A stretch of 64,000 bases of DNA, from assembly GCF_001442625.1 (NCBI RefSeq), contig NZ_LMZQ01000020.1:1-64000 (forward strand), read 5' to 3'. This document shows, in pieces, positions 54,201-62,180 of the stretch. A program made the position numbers and the translations under genes. The notes below the pieces were generated by a model, which searched no databases, was not told the DNA's origin, and worked only from the letters and a program-made list of their open reading frames with translations. This DNA is from Pedobacter ginsenosidimutans (GTDB lineage: Bacteria > Bacteroidota > Bacteroidia > Sphingobacteriales > Sphingobacteriaceae). Position 1 is the stretch's first letter. Each line of letters starts with the position of its first letter.

Positions 54201-54874
54201 TGGTTTCTTAAATTGAAATAACCGCCATGGGGACCATAACTCTGAAATGGATGATGTGAGGCTAAAAGAATAACCTTGTCTTTGTTCTCTTCGAGTAACT
54301 GTTCCATTTTAACCAAAACCTCATCTTTGGTACGGCATTCGCATTCGCCGTTAGGGTTTGATTTATTGTATGGAAAAACCCACCATTCGCTATCGTAAGC
54401 AATGATGGTTAATTTATCAGTTAATTTAATGGCGACAGGATCAGGGCATCCGTTTTCTGGTATTAACCTCAGTAATGGATCGTTCTGTGCTTTAAGAAAG
54501 TCATCTTGCGCTTTGATTTTGGCCAAACCTTTGGGGCCAGATTTATCCCAATCGTGGTTGCCGGGAACAAAATAAACCGCAGCCCCCATTTTACGCATTG
54601 GCTCGAACTGTGAACGTAAGATCTTTTTGGTCTCCTCTTCTTCTACACTACCTGGCAGGCCCATTCCGGTTGGGTAAATATTATCACCAAGATATACAAC
54701 GGTTGTTTTTTTAGGAAGTATTTGTTTGGCCGCATTTTTTAAATCCTGCATTTGCGCTGGATTCATCTCGCCTGCATCGCCAAAAAGAATTACACGATAT
54801 TTTACATCATCCTGCGCAAAGGCAATGAAGTTAATTAAAAATAAGATGGTAAAAAGGGTAAATCTTTTAATCAT
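51272..54874 (-). CDS. Metallophosphoesterase fused to an outer-membrane barrel
   Basis: A 1200-residue exported protein. Signal peptide: residues 1-21 (NFIAFAQDD). The calcineurin-like phosphoesterase core spans residues 25-330 with all metal motifs: LFGDAGE, LGDNIYPTG, PGNHDW, ASHHPF and AGHEHG. A middle region (about 450-850) has no family I recognise. The C-terminal 350 residues form a BamA/surface-antigen-like beta-barrel ending LLGFYDVGRVW ... YPYVSLNFRY with the terminal aromatic. It is predicted to hydrolyse phosphoesters at the outer membrane surface or periplasm; substrate unknown. Confidence 0.85.
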   Translation of the reverse strand: MIKRFTLFTILFLINFIAFAQDDVKYRVILFGDAGEMNPAQMQDLKNAAKQILPKKTTVVYLGDNIYPTGMGLPGSVEEEETKKILRSQFEPMRKMGAAVYFVPGNHDWDKSGPKGLAKIKAQDDFLKAQNDPLLRLIPENGCPDPVAIKLTDKLTIIAYDSEWWVFPYNKSNPNGECECRTKDEVLVKMEQLLEENKDKVILLASHHPFQSYGPHGGYFNLRNHIFPLTSLDKNLYVPLPVLGSVYPLLRSTLLSPEDLNHPAYKDMIKSVTGVFGDYPNVTYVAGHEHGLQLIKGKQLQIISGSGSKVSPNKEGKTSLFHEMQQGYVVADQLKNNDMRYEYYIYSDTSVKRVYSYIKKFETIPQIVRNRDKPITADSIFVRIKPEYDSVSRFHRAIFGENYRKEYAAKTKVPVLRVSQMMGGLKATQRGGGNQSRSLRLEDKNGKEYVLRSVEKYPEVLLPAALRETFAKDIIKDNMSAQHPFSALVVPELAKAGGIPHSNPIIGWVSPDDNLGEFESAFANTLCLFEEREPTGESDSSPKMDKKLTDDNDNRLDGPAWVKARAFDVLLGDWDRHEDQWRWKETKTKDGSLYSPVPRDRDQVFFRSDGLLQRYTQSSSLLPMMQGYERGIKDINWFLWEGREISSRWTANIEEEEFDKIVKDFCANYNDAVFEKALKKLPEPSYSLHHDAFLAQMRNRIATLPKLMNQYYHFFNRIVDIEVTNKNELIQITDAEKDGLRVKINKISKEGNIKDELFDRKFDPKVTKEIRVYMHNGNDSLILNNKKSNIKLRIIGGKGTKVYDFANSNGSVKLYGRTDKATYNGADINKIRKIISNDTSNFSYIPKDMYRRNSWLLNAGYNQDDGLLLGLIYKQTNPGFRKQPYGNSQTISFLHSFSTKAFRFNYKGEWLKALGKGDFVVKADAFAPNNTQNFFGLGNETPFNDGDNIRYYRARFNLYQVDASIRWRRPKSTFSVGPSYQYYKYNQEDNDGRFIENPSLLHSSDSITVRNEKMFAGAFVNFTNNTRDNDLLPTLGSYVDFKLLGYKGVNKYSNSYGQFTASIALYKNLDGRKNFILADRFGGGVTIGKPAFYQALYLGGQGNLLGYRQFRFAGEHTFYNNLELRAKLGDLVSYVLPGQIGLLGFYDVGRVWKRDETSTLWHHGVGGGVYFAPASLTVVRFVMGHSSDGWYPYVSLNFRY

Positions 54875-54889
54875 ATTCCAGCGTTTGTA

Positions 54890-54897
54890 TAAAGATA
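54890..54897 (-). promoter_or_regulatory. Near-match -7 box TATCTTTA for the metallophosphoesterase gene
   Basis: Matches TAnnTTTG at 7 of 8 positions on the minus strand, 16 bases upstream of the ATG. Confidence 0.4.
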
Positions 54898-54972
54898 GTT
54901 ATTTTAAAATTTATTTTATTTCTCATTAGCCTCGTCCAAGCCATCTCATAAACGTAATTTCAGGTTATGACC

Positions 54973-55042
54973 TGTCATGTTGAGCCTGTCGAAACACTTC
55001 AACATGTATTTTAGTTAGTCCTTCGACAGGCTCAGGATGACA
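54973..55042. repeat. Palindromic element, family C (short copy)
   Basis: TGTCATGTTGAGCCTGTCGAA pairs with TTCGACAGGCTCAGGATGACA around a 29-base loop, so it forms a long hairpin. A further partial end, AAACAAGTTCAGGATGAC, lies at about 55078-55095. Confidence 0.8.
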
Positions 55043-55121
55043 ATGAATGTTAATGAAGTTCCTCTAATAGGTCCTAAAACAAGTTCAGGATGACCACCGT
55101 ATGAAAGAATTTTCTTTAACC

Positions 55122-56027
55122 TTACTTTTTCAATTTAAACATTAAAATGTTTCCGGCCGATAAAGTACCGCCTTCATTAGAGATGTAAAGGTTCTGATCG
55201 CGATCAAATGCAATACCTTCTGGTTGGTTAAAAAAATCTCCTTTTAGAGGATAGGTCGCTTTTATTTTAAAGTTTGCATCAGTAACTACCAATAGTTTAT
55301 TCACTGATGAAAGCACATACCACTCGTTAGTTGACTGATTTTTAGCCAAAGCAGAAGGGCGGAACTTAATTTTGGCTTCGCCAGATAAGTCAGCTATTTC
55401 TTTATAAGACAAAGCAAAGGTTCCACTTTCGGTAAATTTACCATCAGCATATTTAAACGCATAAATATCCGTCTGATCGCTTTTATTTTTCTTAATTTCT
55501 TTAGTTAAAACATACACCAGGCCTGTTTTTTCGTCAGCGGCCAAGCCTTCGTATTCGGCTTTGGGAACCAGATCTTTCGTTTTAACCACATCTGCAACTT
55601 CTGGTTTATTGATCTCGCTAATGGGAAAACTATGCAGTTCACCATTACTTTTTAACACAATTACGGTATTATTTAAGATAGCCAGATCTTCATAATCGCC
55701 TTTGCCTCCAAATTTGGTAAATTTCGATTCTTTATCGGCTAAACCAAGATGAAACAAATCGCCGTCTTCATCCTGAATTGCAAATACTTCTTTAGGGTCG
55801 CCATTATGAAATACAATTCCAGAAATTTCGAAAAGATTATGCGGCATATTGTATTTTACCGGCTTTGATAAATCGTAAGGAAGCGTTGATTTTTCTGCTC
55901 CGCTATTGGAAACAGTTTCTGTTGAATCGTTCTTTTTATCATCGCGATTACCATTTACGCACGAAATGCCCAAAAAGGCAACTGAAATTAGCAGGCTAGA
56001 GGCTAGGAAAGTTTTATTGTATTTCAT
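55122..56027 (-). CDS. SdiA-regulated-like beta-propeller lipoprotein
   Basis: A 301-residue exported lipoprotein. MKYNKTFLASSLLISVAFLG is the signal with lipobox LGISC. The body has repeated blades (EISGIVFHNG, YEGLAADEKTGLVYVL, NQPEGIAFDRDQNLYISN), as in SdiA-regulated and phytase-like propellers. No activity can be assigned; a phosphate-ester role is only suggested by the neighbours. The open frame extends to 56111, but that extension is repeat sequence; ATG 56027 is right. It follows ppk1 on the same strand across two tandem hairpins. Confidence 0.85.
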   Translation of the reverse strand: MKYNKTFLASSLLISVAFLGISCVNGNRDDKKNDSTETVSNSGAEKSTLPYDLSKPVKYNMPHNLFEISGIVFHNGDPKEVFAIQDEDGDLFHLGLADKESKFTKFGGKGDYEDLAILNNTVIVLKSNGELHSFPISEINKPEVADVVKTKDLVPKAEYEGLAADEKTGLVYVLTKEIKKNKSDQTDIYAFKYADGKFTESGTFALSYKEIADLSGEAKIKFRPSALAKNQSTNEWYVLSSVNKLLVVTDANFKIKATYPLKGDFFNQPEGIAFDRDQNLYISNEGGTLSAGNILMFKLKK

Positions 56028-56047
56028 AAGGGGTAAATTTAATGTCC

Positions 56048-56110
56048 ATGGTCTGTGTCCCCACAGACCATCAATAAGTAAAATCATATGGTCTGTGAGG
56101 ACACAGACCA
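56048..56110 (-). repeat. Two tandem hairpins between ppk1 and the lipoprotein gene
   Basis: ATGGTCTGTG-tccc-CACAGACCAT (56048-56071) and TGGTCTGTG-agga-CACAGACCA (56089-56110). The arms are interchangeable, so either two adjacent hairpins or one long hairpin can form. The first transcribed hairpin starts 5 bases after the ppk1 stop. Confidence 0.85.
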
Positions 56111-56114
56111 CGGG

Positions 56115-58154
56115 TTATTTATTTTTTAATAATTGATAAATATCGTGTTGAGACTCGACAGGAGCCCCGCTACTTTTAACAGGAATATTGTTCATGTTTT
56201 CATCTATACAAACCGCCTGTACGTTATCTTGTTTTTGGATTTCGATAATATCTATCATTTCTTGCTTAATCTGCTCGTCATAAATCGGGAAGCAAACTTC
56301 AATTCTTCGATAAATATTGCGGTTCATCCAATCGGCAGAGCCGAGGTATACATCGTTCTTACCTGAATTATGAAAAATAAACACACGTCCATGTTCTAAA
56401 TAACGATCAACAATGCGGGTAACCTTAATATTTTCGCTCATTCCTGGTACGCCTGGAATTAAGCGACAAATGCTCCGAACAATCATTTCGATCTTTACAC
56501 CTGCCGATGATGCCTCGTAAAGTTTATCGATTAAAACCTTCTCTTCGAGATTATTCATTTTAATAGTAATACCTGATGGTTTACCTTGTTTGGCATGTTC
56601 AATTTCACGATCTATCAAGTTAAGAAAAACTTGCTGCAAATTAAACTGTGCTACTAATAAATGGTTAAATTTAATCAGATCGGCAGAGGTAGGTTTAACC
56701 CTTTTGGCCAGAAAAATAAAAAGCAGCTCTACCTCGCGCAGCATTTCTTTATTGGCCGTCATTAAAATATGATCGGTATAAAAAGCTGCTGTACTTTCGT
56801 TAAAGTTTCCGGTAGAAAACAAACCAGAATAACGCATGCGGTCACCTGTCTGGCGTTTTACTAAGGCTACTTTGGCATGCACTTTTAAAGCGGTTACACT
56901 GTAAATAATATCAACGCCAACCTCCTTCATTTTCTTGGCCCATTTGATGTTGTTGGCCTCATCAAAACGAGCTTTAAGCTCTACCAATACGGTTACTTTT
57001 TTACCATTTTTGGCAGCACTGATCAGTGCATTAACAATTTTCGAATCGCTGGCTACGCGATAAAGCGTAACATAGATTTCCCGTACATCTTCATCAATAG
57101 CAGCTTCGTTAAAAAAACGCAATACACTATCATAACTCTGGTAAGGCGTATGTACTATAATATCGTTTTTATAAATGGCTTCAGTTAACGATCCATCAAT
57201 CAAATCGGTATTGCAGATTTTTGGCCAGTTTTGGTTGGATAATTTTGGTGAATTTACAGGAAAACCCATAAAATCTTTCAGGTTGTGGTACTGTCCGCCC
57301 TCTATCCTATTTGCTTTTTTAAGGTTGAAAAGCTTTTTGAGCAATTCGAAAACGTTCGCTGGTATGCCTGGTTGATGGAGAAAACGTGTAGCTAAACCAG
57401 AATCGCGTTTGAGCAACTGCTTCTCTAACTGTTCGGATAAACTGCCCGAATATTCGTCTTTCAGGTCAATTTCTGCATCCCTGGTAATCTTGAAACTATA
57501 ACAACCTGTAATTTCTCCCTCGGGAAAAATACGGTCTAAATGAAAACGAATAATATCATCCAAGAAAACGATAAAGGTTTCCGCTCCTGCCTCTACTTTA
57601 TAAAAACGCGGCAATTGATTGGAAGGAATATTTAAAATAATAACTTCTGCATCTTCTTTCTTCTTGAGTGTAATCAAAAAGTACAGTTCATTATTTGAAG
57701 GAAAGAAGTTAGTATCAGCATTAATGTAAACGGGCTGCAAAAAGGCCATTACCTGACTGAGAAAATACCTGGTTACACTTTTCTGAATCTCTTTAGGAAA
57801 GGGCTGACCATAGATTAAATTAATCTTATTTTCTTTAAGATGAGGAATAAGATCTGATTTGAGTACTTTTCCATAACGCTGTTGCTGTTCTGAAATAAGC
57901 TGATTGGCTGTATCCAGCAAATTATCGTCGATCTTGATATCGTTATCTTCTTTATTACTCAATTTCTCTAAAGCGAGTAACACTGGCATCCTTACACGAT
58001 AAAACTCGTCGAGGTTGGAAGAGAATATCGACAAAAACTTAATGCGCTCTAAAAGTGGAACGGTACTTCGCTCGGCTTCCATTAAAATACGCTCGTTAAA
58101 CTTTAACCAGCTTAAATCTCTATTAAAAAAAGAGGTTTCTACTATCTGCTCCAT
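56115..58154 (-). CDS. ppk1: Polyphosphate kinase 1
   Basis: Makes polyphosphate from ATP at the membrane or in the cytoplasm, reversibly. The 679-residue length is normal. The start is FFNRDLSWLKFNERIL. The phospho-histidine is in the ALKVHAKVALVKR segment, the second catalytic His is in RVFIFHNSGKNDVYLGSA, and the family motif YSGLFSTGNFNESTA is present. ATG 58154 overlaps the stop of the HD-Pycsar gene upstream (TAATG), so both are made from one message. Confidence 0.97.
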   Translation of the reverse strand: MEQIVETSFFNRDLSWLKFNERILMEAERSTVPLLERIKFLSIFSSNLDEFYRVRMPVLLALEKLSNKEDNDIKIDDNLLDTANQLISEQQQRYGKVLKSDLIPHLKENKINLIYGQPFPKEIQKSVTRYFLSQVMAFLQPVYINADTNFFPSNNELYFLITLKKKEDAEVIILNIPSNQLPRFYKVEAGAETFIVFLDDIIRFHLDRIFPEGEITGCYSFKITRDAEIDLKDEYSGSLSEQLEKQLLKRDSGLATRFLHQPGIPANVFELLKKLFNLKKANRIEGGQYHNLKDFMGFPVNSPKLSNQNWPKICNTDLIDGSLTEAIYKNDIIVHTPYQSYDSVLRFFNEAAIDEDVREIYVTLYRVASDSKIVNALISAAKNGKKVTVLVELKARFDEANNIKWAKKMKEVGVDIIYSVTALKVHAKVALVKRQTGDRMRYSGLFSTGNFNESTAAFYTDHILMTANKEMLREVELLFIFLAKRVKPTSADLIKFNHLLVAQFNLQQVFLNLIDREIEHAKQGKPSGITIKMNNLEEKVLIDKLYEASSAGVKIEMIVRSICRLIPGVPGMSENIKVTRIVDRYLEHGRVFIFHNSGKNDVYLGSADWMNRNIYRRIEVCFPIYDEQIKQEMIDIIEIQKQDNVQAVCIDENMNNIPVKSSGAPVESQHDIYQLLKNK

Positions 58155-59368
58155 TAAAGTTTACCGTAAGCTGCGTAAGCAATTACAAATGCCATTACTG
58201 CTGCAATTAAACCAAACATGAAAATATTGTAAGCCAGGCGGATCAGTTTATATTTTCTGCCCAGAACTACGCCTTGCGAATATACATCGGTGATTAAGGT
58301 ACCATATAAAAAGTCTTTATCGTTCATCACCTTAATCATACCGTCGGTATAACTGGGTAGGCTCATTTTATAAAAGTTACCAAAAAACAATAGATTTACC
58401 TTTTTCTTATCCATATCTTCCTGTGTAAACTCTCCCTTAGGGATAGATGGGCGGGTTGATAAAATAGAAACCACCACACAGGTTAAGCTCACTATTAACA
58501 AAATAAATGTGGGGATAATCAGGTTGCCATGGTCTTCCAACCGCCTTAACAACAAACTCACGATCAGGGAAAGCATGATCGAATTTACGGTGATCAGGAT
58601 GTGCGCTTTATTATCTGCCATATCACTTAAGCGTTGGTTGTTGGCAGAAGTAATCCTAAACATTGTTTCTATCCCTTTATCTGGCCTATCGTCTTTATCC
58701 TTTTTCTTTTTGTCCTGTATCACGTTAGGTGCGAAGTTTTTAGCTTCATCCAGCTCGGTACTGATTTCCTCCTGCGATGTTAATTTACTTTTCAGTTTAC
58801 TGATATTTTTTTGTTTCTGATCGCTCAGCAGTAAATTGGCATAATCGGTATGGTAGTGATGAGATTCCATAAACTGGATATCTTTCTTACGCCAATCTAA
58901 TTTACTGATATCTTTTTTATAGATGAACTCATTCTCTTTGTGCATTAATTTACCTTTTGCGCGAAAATCGGCCAGGCCTAAATGGAACAGATCTGCATCG
59001 CAAAGGATTTTATCAATTTCATTTTTAGGTTTCTGGGGAATTTTAGTCGCCAGTATTGCACTTTTAACATGGTCACGGATTTCTTGATTAACCTGATGTT
59101 TCGCTAAAAAATCATCGGCCAGTTCTGCTCCCTTTGCTTCGTGGTTTAATGCATCTTCAAAATATCCCGTATCGTGAAAATACGCCGCAACAGTTACGGA
59201 GAAAAAATCTTGTTCATTAAGCTGGTAATGATTGGCGATTTGCTGTGCAGCATTTACCACTTCTTGCGTATGTTCGAGGTTATGATAAACCAGGCGAGGA
59301 TCGTTATGGGTATGGAAGTAATCGCCAACGTGCTTTTCTACATCTTCCTGCAATTTTTTATAGTTCAT
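58154..59368 (-). CDS. HD phosphohydrolase fused to a Pycsar-type transmembrane effector domain
   Basis: A 404-residue fusion. Residues 1-190 are an HD domain (H29 in YHNLEH, H65 and D66 in YFHDTGY, D124 and D126 in CDADLFH), complete for metal binding. After a charged linker (KKKKDKDDRPDK), residues about 234-404 match the Pycsar effector family DUF5706, whose hallmark is RLSDMADNKAHILITVNSI. There are three likely membrane helices (257-275, 283-303, 380-400). The known PycTM effectors are activated by cyclic pyrimidine nucleotides and disturb the membrane. It is coupled to ppk1. No PycC cyclase is seen nearby. No promoter box recognised. Confidence 0.85.
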   Translation of the reverse strand: MNYKKLQEDVEKHVGDYFHTHNDPRLVYHNLEHTQEVVNAAQQIANHYQLNEQDFFSVTVAAYFHDTGYFEDALNHEAKGAELADDFLAKHQVNQEIRDHVKSAILATKIPQKPKNEIDKILCDADLFHLGLADFRAKGKLMHKENEFIYKKDISKLDWRKKDIQFMESHHYHTDYANLLLSDQKQKNISKLKSKLTSQEEISTELDEAKNFAPNVIQDKKKKDKDDRPDKGIETMFRITSANNQRLSDMADNKAHILITVNSIMLSLIVSLLLRRLEDHGNLIIPTFILLIVSLTCVVVSILSTRPSIPKGEFTQEDMDKKKVNLLFFGNFYKMSLPSYTDGMIKVMNDKDFLYGTLITDVYSQGVVLGRKYKLIRLAYNIFMFGLIAAVMAFVIAYAAYGKL

Positions 59369-59713
59369 GAGCGTATTAGGGGTTGCGATAATTTATTATA
59401 ACGAAGGAAATGCATTTCTTGAAAATGTTTAAATATGAAAACTGTAATATTTTTTTTATGATTATAAAATTACGCTAATTTTTTAAAAACAACGCTGATC
59501 TCCCCTTAACAATAATAATGCCTTGTTTATTTTACAATTAGATTTAAAAATACAAGGGTTTAGCACTATAATCTCATGCAATTGCATTAATTCTTGTTAA
59601 AAAAAGATAATAATCTGGTATAAATGGCACATTCATTAGCTTCAGAAAAATCTAATTTGCAATATTTAGCTTATGGTTGATAATACCATCTAAACTTTTT
59701 ACCCAAATAAATA
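59369..59713. other. Divergent intergenic region with palindromes
   Basis: 345 bases between the HD-Pycsar gene and the alpha-galactosidase gene. It contains ATGCAATTGCAT (59576-59587), a perfect 12-bp palindrome, and CCTTGT...ACAAGG (59521-59526/59552-59557). These are possible regulator sites for the sugar gene. No gene or exact TAnnTTTG box is seen. Confidence 0.45.
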
Positions 59714-61900
59714 ATGAAAAGAAAAAACACACTTTTTTTTTTACTCTCAATGGCAATAGGTCTAAATAGCTTTGCGCAGAAAACCATAGAAATTGCTACA
59801 AAAAGCAATGTACTGATCTTAGAAACAGATCGTGATAACACTTTATTATCGACTTACCTTGGCAAAAAACTAGACAATGTGAGCGAATACCCGAGCATAC
59901 AAGCGTTAGATAAATACAAACCCGGCTCTGATGATCTTTTAAATAAACGTGAGGCTTATATTGCTTCTGGTTCGCTTAATTTATTAGAACCTGCATTAAC
60001 CGTAACACATGCCGATGGAAACAAATCTACCGTTTTAACATTTTCGGATGTAAAAACCGAACAGTTAGATCAGAACAGAAAATTAACGAGTATTATTCTT
60101 AAAGATTTAAAATACAACTTTCAGGTTACCTTAAAATACCTGGCCTATTTTAATGAAAATGTAATTGAGCAATGGGCCGAGATTGAACATAAAGAGAAAG
60201 GTGCAGTCGTGCTTAACAAATATGCTTCAGCAAATCTTACCCTGAGTGGAAAAAAATTCTTCCTTAAAAACCAATATAGCGGAGCTACACGCGAAATGCG
60301 ATCGGAAGAGCAACAATTGTTGCATGGTATAAAAACCATCGATTCGAAACTAGGAACCAGAACAAACCTGCTTCATTCTTCTTCGTTTATGGTTTCGGTA
60401 GACCAGCCTGCCACTGAGGATATGGGCGAAGTAATTGCCGGATCGTTAGCGTGGACAGGAAACTTTAAATTAGATTTTGAAACTTTTGACGAGTACTACC
60501 TTCGGGTAACTGCCGGGATTAATAATTTTTCGTCGAACTATACTTTAAAGGCTGGCGAAAATTTCGTTACTCCCCGCTTTATTTATACTTATTCATCGGC
60601 AGGAAAGGGTTTAGCCAGCAGAAATTTACATGATTGGGCCAGAAACTATCAAATATTAGACGGAAAAGGCCAAAGATCTACCATACTAAACAATTGGGAA
60701 ACCACTTATTTCGATTTTAATGATGAAAAATTAAATGAATTAACAAAGGATACCAAAAAATTAGGTGTTGATGTTTTTTTATTAGATGATGGCTGGTTTG
60801 GCAACAAATACCCACGTAACGGTTCTACCTCTGGCCTGGGAGATTGGCAGTATAACAAACAAAAATTAAAAAATGGAATCAGCTCGTTAGGTAAAGAGGC
60901 CACAGCAAGCGGTGTAAAATTTGGCATCTGGATAGAACCTGAAATGGTGAATCCTAAAAGTGAGCTATATGAAAACCATCCCGATTGGATTATCAGACAG
61001 CCTGAAAGAAAAGAATATTACATGCGTAACCAGCTGGTTTTGGACTTAACCAATCCTAAGGTTCAGGATTTTATTTACAAAACCGTAGATGATATTTTTA
61101 AGGAAGTGCCAGAAGTTGCTTTCATTAAATGGGATTGTAACTCCTTAATATACAACGCCAACTCTCCTACCTTAAAAAATCAGGATCATTTTTATCTTGA
61201 ATATATCAGAGGATTAAATAGCGTATTGGATAGGATTAGAAAAAAATATCCTAAAACACCAATGATGCTGTGTGCTGGAGGAGGCTCAAGGGTAGACTAT
61301 GCTGCGCTACAACATTTCACCGAATTTTGGCCCAGCGATAATACCAATCCATACGACCGCATCTTTATTCAATGGGAATATTCGTATTATTTTCCTTCTA
61401 TTGCTGTGGATAACCACATTACCGATATGGGTAAACAACCCATTAAATTTAAAACAGATGTAGCCATGATGGGAAAATTGGGCTATGATGTACGTGTAAA
61501 TGAGCTCAGTAAAAACGATTTGCTTTTTAGCCAAAATGCAGTTAAAACTTATAATGGTTTTAAAGATATTATCTGGCATGGCCAGCAATACCGCTTGCAG
61601 GATCCTTACGAAAATAAAATAGCCTCAATTGCTTATGTAAACGAAGCAAAAGATCAGGCTATTGTTTTTAACTATCATGTGGCCACCCTTTTTACCAATG
61701 GTGTAATATTACCGATTAAACTAAAAGGATTAGACCCGGCCAAAAGGTATAAAATAGAAGAAATTAATATGTACCCTGGTACTAAATCGCCAATTGACAG
61801 TACTAAAGTTTACTCTGGCGACTTTTTAATGAAGGTAGGCTTTAATCCAGAAGCCAATGCTTACAGAACCAGTGTGGTTTTAAAGATACAGGCGATATAA
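59714..61900 (+). CDS. Alpha-galactosidase, glycoside hydrolase family 36
   Basis: A 728-residue exported enzyme that removes terminal alpha-galactose from oligosaccharides. Signal peptide: GLNSFAQKT near residue 21. The barrel carries VFLLDDGWFGNKYP, GIWIEPEMVNP, the nucleophile Asp in AFIKWDCNS and the acid/base Asp in FWPSDNTNPYDR. The C-terminal segment is the usual beta domain. It is probably periplasmic or surface-attached in a galactoside-use locus. Followed by a terminator and a family C repeat. Confidence 0.93.
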   Translation: MKRKNTLFFLLSMAIGLNSFAQKTIEIATKSNVLILETDRDNTLLSTYLGKKLDNVSEYPSIQALDKYKPGSDDLLNKREAYIASGSLNLLEPALTVTHADGNKSTVLTFSDVKTEQLDQNRKLTSIILKDLKYNFQVTLKYLAYFNENVIEQWAEIEHKEKGAVVLNKYASANLTLSGKKFFLKNQYSGATREMRSEEQQLLHGIKTIDSKLGTRTNLLHSSSFMVSVDQPATEDMGEVIAGSLAWTGNFKLDFETFDEYYLRVTAGINNFSSNYTLKAGENFVTPRFIYTYSSAGKGLASRNLHDWARNYQILDGKGQRSTILNNWETTYFDFNDEKLNELTKDTKKLGVDVFLLDDGWFGNKYPRNGSTSGLGDWQYNKQKLKNGISSLGKEATASGVKFGIWIEPEMVNPKSELYENHPDWIIRQPERKEYYMRNQLVLDLTNPKVQDFIYKTVDDIFKEVPEVAFIKWDCNSLIYNANSPTLKNQDHFYLEYIRGLNSVLDRIRKKYPKTPMMLCAGGGSRVDYAALQHFTEFWPSDNTNPYDRIFIQWEYSYYFPSIAVDNHITDMGKQPIKFKTDVAMMGKLGYDVRVNELSKNDLLFSQNAVKTYNGFKDIIWHGQQYRLQDPYENKIASIAYVNEAKDQAIVFNYHVATLFTNGVILPIKLKGLDPAKRYKIEEINMYPGTKSPIDSTKVYSGDFLMKVGFNPEANAYRTSVVLKIQAI

Positions 61901-61926
61901 ACTGTAAAACATAACCTCATCATATT

Positions 61927-61954
61927 AAGGGTGGCTTTCGTCTCCCTTTTTTTG
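61927..61954 (+). terminator. Terminator after the alpha-galactosidase gene
   Basis: AAGGGTGGC pairs with GTCTCCCTT (61927-61935/61940-61948) with one mismatch and one wobble, TTTC loop, then a T run. Confidence 0.85.
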
Positions 61955-61981
61955 ATTAAAAATCGATTTCAACTCACATGC

Positions 61982-62071
61982 TGTCATGTTGAGCCTGTCG
62001 AAACACCTTCAAGCGTATTTAAACGGGTACTTCGACAGGCTCTCTGTAGGAGTCCTTTGGACAGGATGACA
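61982..62071. repeat. Palindromic element, family C, copy 3
   Basis: A 90-bp inverted copy of the 48551-48640 core. TGTCATGTTGAGCCTGTCGAAA pairs inside with the GGCTCT...CAGGATGACA end, and the words AGTCCTTTGGACAGGATGACA are shared exactly. It lies between convergent genes. Confidence 0.8.
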
Positions 62072-62180
62072 AATCTATATTTATGATGCAACCTCTTTTT
62101 TAAAATTAAATACTTTTTGTTTTTGTTTATTTACCGAAAGGGATGCAGATTCAAATTAGTACTATTATTTTTCTGGAAAA

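Noticed and set aside
58154..59368. Calling a complete Pycsar defence system
   Set aside because: The effector domain is present, but no pyrimidine cyclase gene lies within the window, so only an effector-like fusion is claimed.
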